From: Sinorhizobium sp. 8-89
GTDB taxonomy: Bacteria; Pseudomonadota; Alphaproteobacteria; Rhizobiales; Rhizobiaceae
Length of the DNA: 38,432 bases
NCBI RefSeq assembly: GCF_030124325.1
Contig: NZ_JASKLR010000037.1
Span: 1-38,432 of the forward strand
Direction of reading: 5' to 3'
The position numbers were made by a program, and so were the translations under genes. Shown here piece by piece: positions 25,948 through 32,099 of this stretch; within the stretch, counting starts at the first letter, position 1, and every line of letters begins with the position of its first letter. The notes beneath the pieces were generated by a model. It did no database searches. It was not told the DNA's origin and was given only the letters and a program-made list of their open reading frames with translations.

Positions 25948-26015
25948 GAAGATCGCCAGCCGAGCGGGGCAGAGTTGAAACGGTCTGCCCTGCCGTTTCG
26001 CCCATACAGTCACGG

Positions 26016-26549
26016 CTAGAGGCGAAATGCTCCGCTTTCCACGGCCGCAATCACCTTTCGCAGCATCTGCTCGCGGCTCCAGTCCTCCGTCCGCAGGGCA
26101 TGCCGTTCAAGCTCTCCGAGTGTCGAGAGTTGCCTGTGAAGCTCCGCAATCGGGCCGGGATCGGTCAGCGCATCGCCGCCGCGTTCGCGGCAACGCCTGA
26201 TGGCGAGGTCTAGCGGCGGGCGAAGGACGATGTAATGCAGCGGCACAGTCAGGGCCTTGAATGCCGGCAGGAACCAGGGTCCGACGATACCGTCCACAAC
26301 GACGAAATAGCCGCCGCGCGCATATCCCTCTGCAGCCCTTGCCAGAACATCGATGACGACCCTGTTCTGCCCGGCGGATTCGGGCAGATAGGGCGCAATC
26401 GCGCCGTGCTTGATGAAATGCCAGAAATCATCGGCGTGAAGATGCACCTTCGGCGCCCCCGGCTCCCTTGCAAGGGCCTGCGCTGTCGTCGTTTTTCCGG
26501 ATCCTGGCGTGCCCGTCAGGATGAGAACTTGGCCAGCAAAATCGATCAT
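26016..26549 (-). CDS. Small P-loop kinase-like ATPase
   Basis: This 177-residue protein has an N-terminal Walker A (ILTGTPGSGKTTTAQALA, residues 10-27), VHLHADDFWHFIKHG (about 35-49) and VVVDGIVGPWFLPAFKAL. The arginine-rich lid is LDLAIRRCRERG. The architecture matches the AAA/zeta-toxin-like small-molecule kinases of the chloramphenicol phosphotransferase/gluconokinase type. The substrate cannot be told. There is no antitoxin-like gene beside it, so I do not call it a toxin. The ATG at 26549 sits 142 bp from the divergent response regulator gene. Confidence 0.78.
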   Translation of the reverse strand: MIDFAGQVLILTGTPGSGKTTTAQALAREPGAPKVHLHADDFWHFIKHGAIAPYLPESAGQNRVVIDVLARAAEGYARGGYFVVVDGIVGPWFLPAFKALTVPLHYIVLRPPLDLAIRRCRERGGDALTDPGPIAELHRQLSTLGELERHALRTEDWSREQMLRKVIAAVESGAFRL

Positions 26550-26691
26550 GGTCCTCGTTCTATGGGAATGGGTTCAAGACTTCCATATCATCGCGGCGAA
26601 ACAGCAATTCAGCTGTCGGGTAGCATTAACCCCCAATAAAAGCTTTTGCCCCTAGCATGCTTTCCGGGACACTCTTTCTCATAGGCGATCA

Positions 26692-27525
26692 ATGTCATTC
26701 TTCGGCGTTTCCGGAATGTACTATTCCGGCGAATCCCTTGGCGAGCACCGCATCGTGCTTGCCGAGGACTCAAACCTCTTTGCCTCGATGGTCTCGAAGC
26801 GGCTGAAGGAGCTGTTCGACATCGACGTGATCGTCTGCCGCGACTACGAGGATCTGCAGTTCGCTGTCGAGAACGCTTCTTTTCCGGCCTCGCTCGCGAT
26901 CTCCAACATCAATCTCCCGGGTGCCGAAAACGGCGAGGCGCTGAACTACCTGATCGAGATGAGCGTACCGACGATCGTCTTCACCGGCTCCTTCCAGGAG
27001 AAGACGCGTGAGGCGATCCTGGCCAAGGACATCGTCGACTATGTCATCAAGGACAGCGTCTTCGCCGTCGACATGCTGGCGGAGTCGGTCTGCCGCTTTC
27101 TGACCAACCAGAAGCATCACGTGCTGATCGTCGACGACAGCCCGACGGCGCGCGCGCTTCTGACGACGCAGCTGAAACGCTACAATTTCCGCACGAGCTC
27201 GGCCGAGAGCGGTGCCGCCGCGCTCGAAATCCTCAAGGACAATCCCGATATCGCGCTCGTCATCACCGACTACAACATGCCGGATATCGACGGCTTCGAG
27301 CTGACGCGCCGCATCCGCGCGGCATACGGCCCGCATCAGCTGCGCGTCATCGGTGTCTCGTCCTCGACGAACCGGCTGCTTTCCGCCCGGTTCCTCAAGG
27401 CCGGCGGCAACGATTTCGTCGTGCGCCCCTTCGTCAATGAGGAGTTCTACTGCCGGGTCAACCAGAACCTCGACACGCTGACGAAGATCCGGACGCTGAG
27501 CGGCAAGATGAAAATCCCGGCGTGA
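26692..27525 (+). CDS. Dual-receiver response regulator, first receiver lacks the phospho-Asp
   Basis: This 277-residue protein is made of two REC domains and no output domain. REC1 (about 19-135) has the acidic pair (LAEDSNL), but the phosphoacceptor position is Asn72 (AISNINLPG) where its paralogue next door has Asp. REC2 (about 143-262) has VLIVDDSPTA, acceptor Asp193 (ITDYNMPDIDGFE) and the Ser switch region (GVSSS), but the conserved Lys is Arg245 (VVRPF). It should be phosphorylated on REC2, if at all. Lacking an output domain, it probably works by protein contact, for example on a kinase or on the neighbouring diguanylate cyclase. The start at 26692 has AGG about 9 nt upstream. The next gene on the same strand encodes its REC-REC-GGDEF paralogue. 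Confidence 0.87.
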   Translation: MSFFGVSGMYYSGESLGEHRIVLAEDSNLFASMVSKRLKELFDIDVIVCRDYEDLQFAVENASFPASLAISNINLPGAENGEALNYLIEMSVPTIVFTGSFQEKTREAILAKDIVDYVIKDSVFAVDMLAESVCRFLTNQKHHVLIVDDSPTARALLTTQLKRYNFRTSSAESGAAALEILKDNPDIALVITDYNMPDIDGFELTRRIRAAYGPHQLRVIGVSSSTNRLLSARFLKAGGNDFVVRPFVNEEFYCRVNQNLDTLTKIRTLSGKMKIPA

Positions 27526-27649
27526 TCCGGCTTCCCTTCCGACGCCTCGCGGGTAAGCCGCGTATCCTATTTCGCACCGCCGGTTGCCGCGTTAACGAAA
27601 TCGCAACCGGCAGGCCTTTCAATCCATTTGAAATAAGAAATGGGGAAAC

Positions 27650-27701
27650 CCGGTGACAGACCCTGCCGAATGGCAACTCGGCAAATGAGGGTCGGTACCG
27701 G
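27650..27701 (+). ncRNA. Candidate structured RNA or leader element
   Basis: Three consecutive pairings nest: CCGGT (27650-27654) with ACCGG (27697-27701), GACCC (27659-27663) with GGGTC (27689-27693), and TGCCGA (27664-27669) with TCGGCA (27678-27683), leaving an 8-nt apical loop and small internal loops. Sixteen base pairs in 52 nt in this arrangement are unlikely to be pure chance. Transcription and strand are not shown by the sequence; I assume the + strand because the next gene is on it. Confidence 0.35.
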
Positions 27702-27764
27702 CGCAATCGTTTTGGGGCCAGCGTCATCCTCGGGAAGCACGCCTGCGGCCAATGCATGAACCCG

Positions 27765-27807
27765 CTGCATGAATCCCTGGATCGGAGCCGATTCAAGGCA
27801 TCATGCA
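27765..27807 (+). repeat. B-type block of the intergenic mosaic repeat
   Basis: The block starts CTGCATGAATCCCTGGATCG and ends CCGATTCAAGGCATCATGCA, which parallels the segment at 31010-31052 (CTGCATGATTCCCTATATCG ... ATCATGCA). Both are internally palindromic (GATTCC/GGAATC-like arms, outer TGCAT/ATGCA). Here no double-stem palindrome follows it. Confidence 0.6.
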
Positions 27808-27928
27808 ACCGCATGCATGAATTAAATTGGTTGCAGTTAGCTGGCAGCTCTGGCGGGCCGCTGGTGCTGCAGGGATGGGGGCTGCTGGGATTTTGAGACT
27901 ACGTCGCACGTCCGGGCAGGCGAACTGC

Positions 27929-29221
27929 GTGCAGAAGCATCGCGACAAGCGGTTGCTGCTCATCGAAGATTCGCGCATGTTCGCGACGGCGTTGAAATAC
28001 GGGCTCGAAACCACGCTCGGCGCGCGGGTCACGCACTGCGGAACGTTCCAAGCAGTGAAGACCGAGCTTGCGGCCGGACCTGACGAATTCTCGCTCGCGG
28101 TGCTCGACCTCAACCTGCCCGATGGGCCGAACTGCGAAGCGCTTGACTTCGTTCTCTCCAGTCGTTTGCCGGCGATCGTCTTCACCGCTGCCTTCAACGA
28201 CGGCACGCGCGAGAAGATCCTCGGCAAGGACGTGCTGGACTGCATCGTCAAGAACGAACCGGAGTCGATCAAGCGGCTGATCTCGGCGGTCGATCGAGTC
28301 CTGACCGAGGGCCGGACGACAGTGCTGGTCGTCAATCCCAACAGGACCTCGCGCTACGATATCGCCGGCCTTTTGCGCCGGCAGCGCTACTCGATCGTCG
28401 AGGCGACCACGGCCGGAGAGGCCCTGCAATTTCTCGATGCCGGCGAGGCTGTCGATCTCATCGTCACCGAGACGGAGCTCGACGACATGACTGGCGCGGT
28501 GCTGGTCGCGGAAATTCGCAACCGCCAGGGCGAGGATGCCGCGCCGGTCATCGGCCTCTCCGATGACGGCGATGCCCGGCTGGCGGCGCGGTTTCTCGAG
28601 GCCGGCGGCGTGGACTTCATCCGAAAGCCTTTCCTTGAAGCGGAATTTGACGCGCGGGTGGCGCAGGCTATCGCCATGCACAAGCGCCTGCAGGCCCTTC
28701 GCCGGATGGCGGCGAGCGATTATCTGACGAACATCTATAACCGGCGCCATTTTTTCCTCACAGGGCCACGCCTCGTCGAGCAATGCCTGAGGCGCGGCGC
28801 AGGCGCCTCGATCGCAGTCGTCGACATCGACCATTTCAAGCGCCTCAATGATACCTATGGCCACGAGATCGGCGACATCGTGCTGAAGCACGTGGCGCGG
28901 CGGCTGAAGTCGCTGGTGGGCGAGGAGCACCTCCTTGCGCGCCTCGGCGGCGAGGAGTTCGGCATTCTCTTCAATGCGCTCGATGTCCGTCGCGCCTATG
29001 ACTTCTGCGAGCGGCTGCGGCTCGAAATGGAACGCTCGAAGATCGTCGCCGACGACGAGGAACTAACGATCACGATCTCGATCGGCCTTGCGACCATCGA
29101 GGCCCAGGAAGCCTTTGACAATTATCTCCACGCCGCCGACCAGTTCCTCTACATGGCAAAGCACGCCGGGCGGAACCGGGTGGTGTCGGAACTGACACTG
29201 CTGGACGCGCTGGCATCGTAA
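27929..29221 (+). CDS. REC-REC-GGDEF diguanylate cyclase response regulator (PleD-like)
   Basis: This 430-residue response regulator should make c-di-GMP. REC1 (about 8-125) looks competent: LLIEDSRM, acceptor Asp60 (LAVLDLNLPDG) and a Lys in DCIVKNE. REC2 (about 131-250) is degenerate: the acidic pair reads VVNPNRT and the acceptor position is Glu181 (VTETELDDM), which may mimic a phosphorylated Asp. The GGDEF domain (about 262-425) has VVDIDHFKRLNDTYGHEIGD and the active-site variant GGEEF (340-344), which is functional in known enzymes. The allosteric I-site RxxD is replaced by GxxH (GEEH, 331-334), so product inhibition is probably lost. I chose GTG 27929 (AGG 8 nt upstream); ATG 27875 or TTG 27827 would add unlikely residues. 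Confidence 0.88.
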   Translation: MQKHRDKRLLLIEDSRMFATALKYGLETTLGARVTHCGTFQAVKTELAAGPDEFSLAVLDLNLPDGPNCEALDFVLSSRLPAIVFTAAFNDGTREKILGKDVLDCIVKNEPESIKRLISAVDRVLTEGRTTVLVVNPNRTSRYDIAGLLRRQRYSIVEATTAGEALQFLDAGEAVDLIVTETELDDMTGAVLVAEIRNRQGEDAAPVIGLSDDGDARLAARFLEAGGVDFIRKPFLEAEFDARVAQAIAMHKRLQALRRMAASDYLTNIYNRRHFFLTGPRLVEQCLRRGAGASIAVVDIDHFKRLNDTYGHEIGDIVLKHVARRLKSLVGEEHLLARLGGEEFGILFNALDVRRAYDFCERLRLEMERSKIVADDEELTITISIGLATIEAQEAFDNYLHAADQFLYMAKHAGRNRVVSELTLLDALAS

Positions 29222-29412
29222 GGTTAGCCGACAGGGGCTGCAAAATTCGACGTAAGTCTTGGAGCAGTCCAGGACGTTGTATGCCGGAAAATAGAAGCGG
29301 ATAATTTTTAGCTGATTGGCCAGTGCCGGCGGTCATTCGCGCTGCGCTGGCTGAAGCATGGCTTTGCGAGCAGAGCCCTGACTAGCTTTCGCAGCGCGCG
29401 GAGAGCTGTCCC

Positions 29413-29685
29413 TCAATGCACACTTCCGGCTCGTCGCATTGTGTAGAATTCGTTCAGCAAGTCGACCAGAACGTCAGCCTTCTCGATCTCCAGACCGACC
29501 TGCTCAACATCGTTCACGCGTGCCGGCATACCCGTGAAGATGTCAAATATCGTCCACGTGCCGTCGGTTTCTTTGCGAAGCTCGTAGCGATTCTCGGAAA
29601 TGGAATACCTTGCCTCAGCGAGCGAGAGCCTAGCGCGGAAGACGCTTTTGGTAAGCCGTTTCCATTGCTGCCATGCGCCAATCAT
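29413..29685 (-). CDS. Small unknown protein
   Basis: This is a short protein of 90 residues from ATG 29685, or 103 if it starts at TTG 29724. The C-terminal part (NRYELRKETDGTWTIFDIFT, then VGLEIEKADVLVDLLNEFYT) has a regular beta-beta-alpha look, and I have the impression of similar short proteins in rhizobia, but no named family. A minimal start could also be internal. No Shine-Dalgarno is obvious. Two 12-bp direct repeats (29684-29715) overlap the preferred start. It is followed at a distance by the diguanylate cyclase gene on the opposite strand. Confidence 0.5.
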   Translation of the reverse strand: MIGAWQQWKRLTKSVFRARLSLAEARYSISENRYELRKETDGTWTIFDIFTGMPARVNDVEQVGLEIEKADVLVDLLNEFYTMRRAGSVH

Positions 29686-29715
29686 GTGCCGCAAAAGCCG
29701 GAAATGTGCCGCAAA
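29684..29715. promoter_or_regulatory. Two 12-bp direct repeats at the start of the small unknown gene
   Basis: ATGTGCCGCAAA occurs at 29684-29695 and again at 29704-29715, exactly 20 bp apart, or about two helical turns. They cover the preferred start codon of the minus-strand gene and the bases just upstream. This spacing fits a dimeric or cooperative DNA-binding protein. No known regulator is assigned. Confidence 0.35.
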
Positions 29716-29785
29716 TATCGTCAACGAGCCATCATCGTAACGTTAGAAAATGCACGCAAACCGTTTATTTCATTGGCGATTTAGG

Positions 29786-29861
29786 TGGTGAGCGCGCAGG
29801 GATTCGAACCCTGGACCTACTGATTAAAAGTCAGTTGCTCTACCGACTGAGCTACGCGCTC
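29786..29861 (-). tRNA. tRNA-Lys (anticodon TTT)
   Basis: The minus strand gives a complete 76-nt cloverleaf with encoded CCA. The acceptor stem pairs GAGCGCG with CGCGCTC, followed by discriminator A and CCA. The D arm is GCTCAGTCGGTAGAGC, the anticodon arm CTGACTTTTAATCAG with anticodon TTT, and the T arm CAGGGTTCGAATCCCTG. This tRNA reads AAA and AAG. No integrase or duplicated tRNA end is seen beside it, so there is no sign that it serves as an attachment site in this strain. Confidence 0.97.
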
Positions 29862-30160
29862 CCGCGCCGCGGCCGTGAAGCCCGGTGGAAGTGGGCGGAC
29901 ATATGCACGCGAGCTTCGTCGTGGTCAACCCAAAAATTGCGTTGTATGGCGCTTATGCATTCGGATCGAAGCGAAATCGAGAATGCCGCCGATTTGCATA
30001 AGTGCCGTGTCAGCGTCAATGCGGAACCTGGTGTCCTCATCCCGATTCGATGGTCGAGGGCAGCGATGCGTGCGGCAAAATGATCGCCAAAAGGTGATTG
30101 GTTTCACTGTATACGTATACGTATAGAGAGGCGATATGCCGAGTGCCGGAGTTGTAGCCG
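29862..30160. other. Intergenic region between tRNA-Lys and the ccdA-like gene
   Basis: These 299 bp contain no convincing gene. The only feature I can name is the alternating TACGTA palindrome at 30109-30125. The left part should contain the promoter of the minus-strand tRNA gene, and the right part that of the ccdA-like gene. Confidence 0.45.
30109..30125 (+). promoter_or_regulatory. Alternating TACGTA palindrome upstream of ccdA-like gene
   Basis: GTATACGTATAC (30109-30120) is a 12-bp perfect palindrome extended by GTATA, giving overlapping TACGTA units about 36 bp before the TTG start of the next gene. The position and symmetry fit an operator for a dimeric repressor overlapping a promoter; no regulator is identified. 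Confidence 0.35.
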
Positions 30161-30907
30161 TTGTCGATTGCCGATATTTCCATCTGGACAGCCATCCTCG
30201 CAGGCGCTCTGTCCTTTCTTTCGCCCTGTGTCCTGCCACTGGTCCCGCCATACCTCTGCTATATGGCCGGCGTCTCCGTTGACCAGTTTCGCGGTGGCGA
30301 TACCGTCGCGATCGCCAGCACCCGGCGTGCCGTGCTGCCGGCGGCTTTGTTCTTCACGCTCGGCTTTGCGACCGTCTTCGTCGCGCTTGGGGCTGGGGCA
30401 TCGTCGATCGGTCTCCTGTTGCGGCAATACATGGATCTGCTGTCGCGCATCGGCGGCATCATAATCATCCTCATGGGGCTGCATTTCCTTGGCGTTTTCC
30501 GGATCGGCCTGCTTGCGCGCGAGGCGCGCTTTCAGGGTGGCGGCAAGCCGGCGACGCTGTCGGGTGCCTATATCATGGGCCTTGCCTTTGCGTTCGGTTG
30601 GACACCCTGCATCGGCCCTGTGCTAGGCACCATTCTCGGGGTCGCTGCCGCGCGCGACACGGTAGCCGACGGCGCGCTGCTTTTGGCGATCTATTCGCTC
30701 GGCCTTGCCGTTCCGTTCTGGATCGCAGCCGGGTTTTCCGGTGCTTTCATGCAGTTTCTCTCGCGCTTCAGGCGTCATCTCGGCCTCGTCGAGAAGCTGA
30801 TGGGCGCACTGCTCGTTCTGGCGGGCCTCGCCTTCCTCTTCGGCTTCGTCAGTTCGGTCGCGATCTGGTTCCAGCAGACCTTTCCCATCCTGATGCAAAT
30901 CGGCTAG
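30161..30907 (+). CDS. ccdA: CcdA-type thiol-disulfide membrane protein
   Basis: This 248-residue inner-membrane protein of the CcdA/DsbD-transmembrane family carries reducing power from cytoplasmic thioredoxin across the membrane, usually for cytochrome c maturation. It starts at TTG 30161, with GGAG upstream; no in-frame ATG is available nearby. Six hydrophobic helices are evident. The redox cysteines are in the expected proline-rich settings, Cys23 (SFLSPCVLPLVPPY) and Cys150 (AFGWTPCIGPVLG). No partner thioredoxin-like gene adjoins it. A RIME-like hairpin starts 2 bp after the stop and may end the transcript. Confidence 0.9.
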   Translation: MSIADISIWTAILAGALSFLSPCVLPLVPPYLCYMAGVSVDQFRGGDTVAIASTRRAVLPAALFFTLGFATVFVALGAGASSIGLLLRQYMDLLSRIGGIIIILMGLHFLGVFRIGLLAREARFQGGGKPATLSGAYIMGLAFAFGWTPCIGPVLGTILGVAAARDTVADGALLLAIYSLGLAVPFWIAAGFSGAFMQFLSRFRRHLGLVEKLMGALLVLAGLAFLFGFVSSVAIWFQQTFPILMQIG

Positions 30908-30908
30908 C

Positions 30909-30999
30909 GCGTTTCGCCGTTCAATTGAAACGGTGAAACGCTTAACTCTTTGAAACGACGCAACTCCGGACGGAAAACCGTTACATGCTTTCCCTGGAA
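30909..30999 (-). repeat. RIME-like intergenic element, copy 4 (opposite orientation)
   Basis: The element opens with the stem GCGTTTCGCCGTTC / GAACGGTGAAACGC-like (30909-30941), then has the linker AACTCTTTGAAACGACG, then ACTCCGGACGGAAAACCG and CCCTGGAAT. These are the blocks of copies 1 and 2 read on the other strand. It directly abuts a B-type block and a double-stem palindrome, forming a mosaic of about 200 bp up to 31109. Confidence 0.75.
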
Positions 31000-31009
31000 T
31001 CGCGCTACT

Positions 31010-31109
31010 GCATGATTCCCTATATCGGAATCGATTTAAGGGCAAATCATGCAGAAACTCAAAGCTTTACAGCGACCTTTGCGCGTCTGATTAGACGCCC
31101 GGCGCTGTA
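31010..31109 (+). repeat. B-type block plus start-proximal palindrome, copy 3
   Basis: The block CTGCATGATTCCCTATATCG ... ATCATGCAG (31010-31053) is followed by the double-stem palindrome. Its outer arms are TACAGCG (31068-31074) and CGCTGTA (31103-31109), and its inner arms GCGTCT and AGACGC. This is the most perfect copy in the window. It ends 28 bp before the start codon of the AEC transporter. Confidence 0.75.
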
Positions 31110-31136
31110 AACACGGTGGCGGCGAGGGAAGGGGAC

Positions 31137-32099
31137 ATGACGGAAATTGCAGGCTTGGTGCTGCCCTTCTTCGGGCTGATCTTTCTCGGTTATGTCGCTG
31201 CTCGCTTCGTCGATCATCCGGGCGAAGCGATGGGTTGGCTGAACACGTTCATCATTTATCTCGCCTTGCCCGCGCTTTTCTTCAAGCTGGTCTCACGCAC
31301 ACCGGTCGAGCAGTTGACGCGCGCTGACTTTATTCTGACCAGTGTCGGGACGACCTATGTCGTCTTTGCACTGATCTTCGCGGCCGGAGTGTTTCTGCGC
31401 CGGAGCACCATCCCGGAGGCGACGATCCAGGGATTTGCCGCCGCCTATGGCAACATCGGTTACATGGGGCCGGGATTGGCGTTGCTTGCGCTGGGTGAGG
31501 CGGCGGCCGTTCCCGTTGCGCTGATCTTCTGCTTCGAGAATGCGGCGCATTTCACGGTTGCGCCCGCAATGATGGCCGCTGCGGGCGGTCGGAAGGAGCC
31601 GCCTGCCGTCCTCGCGCTCGACATTGCGCGCAGGATTGCGCTGCATCCCTTCATTCTTTCGACATTGGCCGGTGTCGCCGCGGCGTTTCTTGCTGTGCAG
31701 CCACCGGTGCCATTGCAAAGGCTGATCGACTATCTGGCGCAGGCGGCTGCTCCTTGCGCGCTCTTTGCCATGGGCGTTACGCTGGCACTGAGGCCGATCA
31801 AACGGATTCCCGTCGAAATCGGTTACATCGTTCCGGTGAAGCTGATCCTTCACCCCCTACTGATGTATGCGGCGCTCAGCCTCGGCGGTGGCTATGATCC
31901 TGTCTGGGTGCAGACGGCGGTGCTCCTCGCCTCGTTGCCCACGGCGACGAATGTCTTTGTGATCGCCCATCAGTATCACGTCTGGCAGGAGCGCGCCTCG
32001 GCGACGATCCTGATCACGACGCTGCTGTCGGTCGCAACCGTAACGGGCCTGCTTTATCTGATCCGCTCAGGCGCTCTTCCGGCTGACCTTTTCCCATAA
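31137..32099 (+). CDS. AEC-family (auxin efflux carrier-type) transporter
   Basis: This 320-residue integral membrane transporter of the AEC family shows about ten hydrophobic helices. Typical motifs are LVLPFFGLIFLGYVAARF at the start, LNTFIIYLALPALFFKLVSR (helix 2) and AAYGNIGYMGPGLALLAL (helix 4). The second half has APCALFAMGVTLALRP and LASLPTATNVFVIAHQYHVW, giving the internal repeat of the family. Bacterial AEC proteins carry malonate, malate or other organic acids; auxin transport is not implied. ATG 31137 follows a purine-rich GGGAAGGGGAC. It is convergent with the UbiH-type hydroxylase, whose stop overlaps its 3' end by about 33 bp. Confidence 0.88.
   Translation: MTEIAGLVLPFFGLIFLGYVAARFVDHPGEAMGWLNTFIIYLALPALFFKLVSRTPVEQLTRADFILTSVGTTYVVFALIFAAGVFLRRSTIPEATIQGFAAAYGNIGYMGPGLALLALGEAAAVPVALIFCFENAAHFTVAPAMMAAAGGRKEPPAVLALDIARRIALHPFILSTLAGVAAAFLAVQPPVPLQRLIDYLAQAAAPCALFAMGVTLALRPIKRIPVEIGYIVPVKLILHPLLMYAALSLGGGYDPVWVQTAVLLASLPTATNVFVIAHQYHVWQERASATILITTLLSVATVTGLLYLIRSGALPADLFP

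Larger units (their letters stand above)
27526..27928 (+). other. Structured intergenic region before the REC-REC-GGDEF gene
   Basis: No gene is visible in these roughly 400 bp, but several inverted repeats are. GCCGGTTGC (27579-27587) pairs with GCAACCGGC (27603-27611), and CCATTT (27624-27629) with AAATGG (27638-27643). A nested three-step stem spans 27650-27701. A B-type repeat block lies at 27765-27807. The first stem may terminate transcription of the upstream regulator; the nested stem looks like a structured leader or a small RNA. No known riboswitch consensus, including the c-di-GMP GEMM types, could be matched by eye. Confidence 0.5.

Noticed and set aside
26016..26549. A zeta-type toxin of a toxin-antitoxin pair
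   Set aside because: The P-loop fold fits, but there is no small antitoxin gene adjacent, so a general small-molecule kinase is the safer call.
26626..26640. A possible CtrA site (TTAA-N7-TAAA) before the dual-receiver gene
   Set aside because: The second half-site departs from TTAA and no other cell-cycle signal is visible, so the match is too weak to report as a feature.
27526..27928. A possible c-di-GMP riboswitch ahead of the diguanylate cyclase
   Set aside because: The conserved GEMM-I or GEMM-II core sequences could not be found by eye. Only the presence of stems is supported, so it is listed as an unnamed structured element.
29786..29861. tRNA-Lys as an integration site for a genomic island
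   Set aside because: There is no integrase, no repeated tRNA 3' end and no change in base composition next to it within the window.
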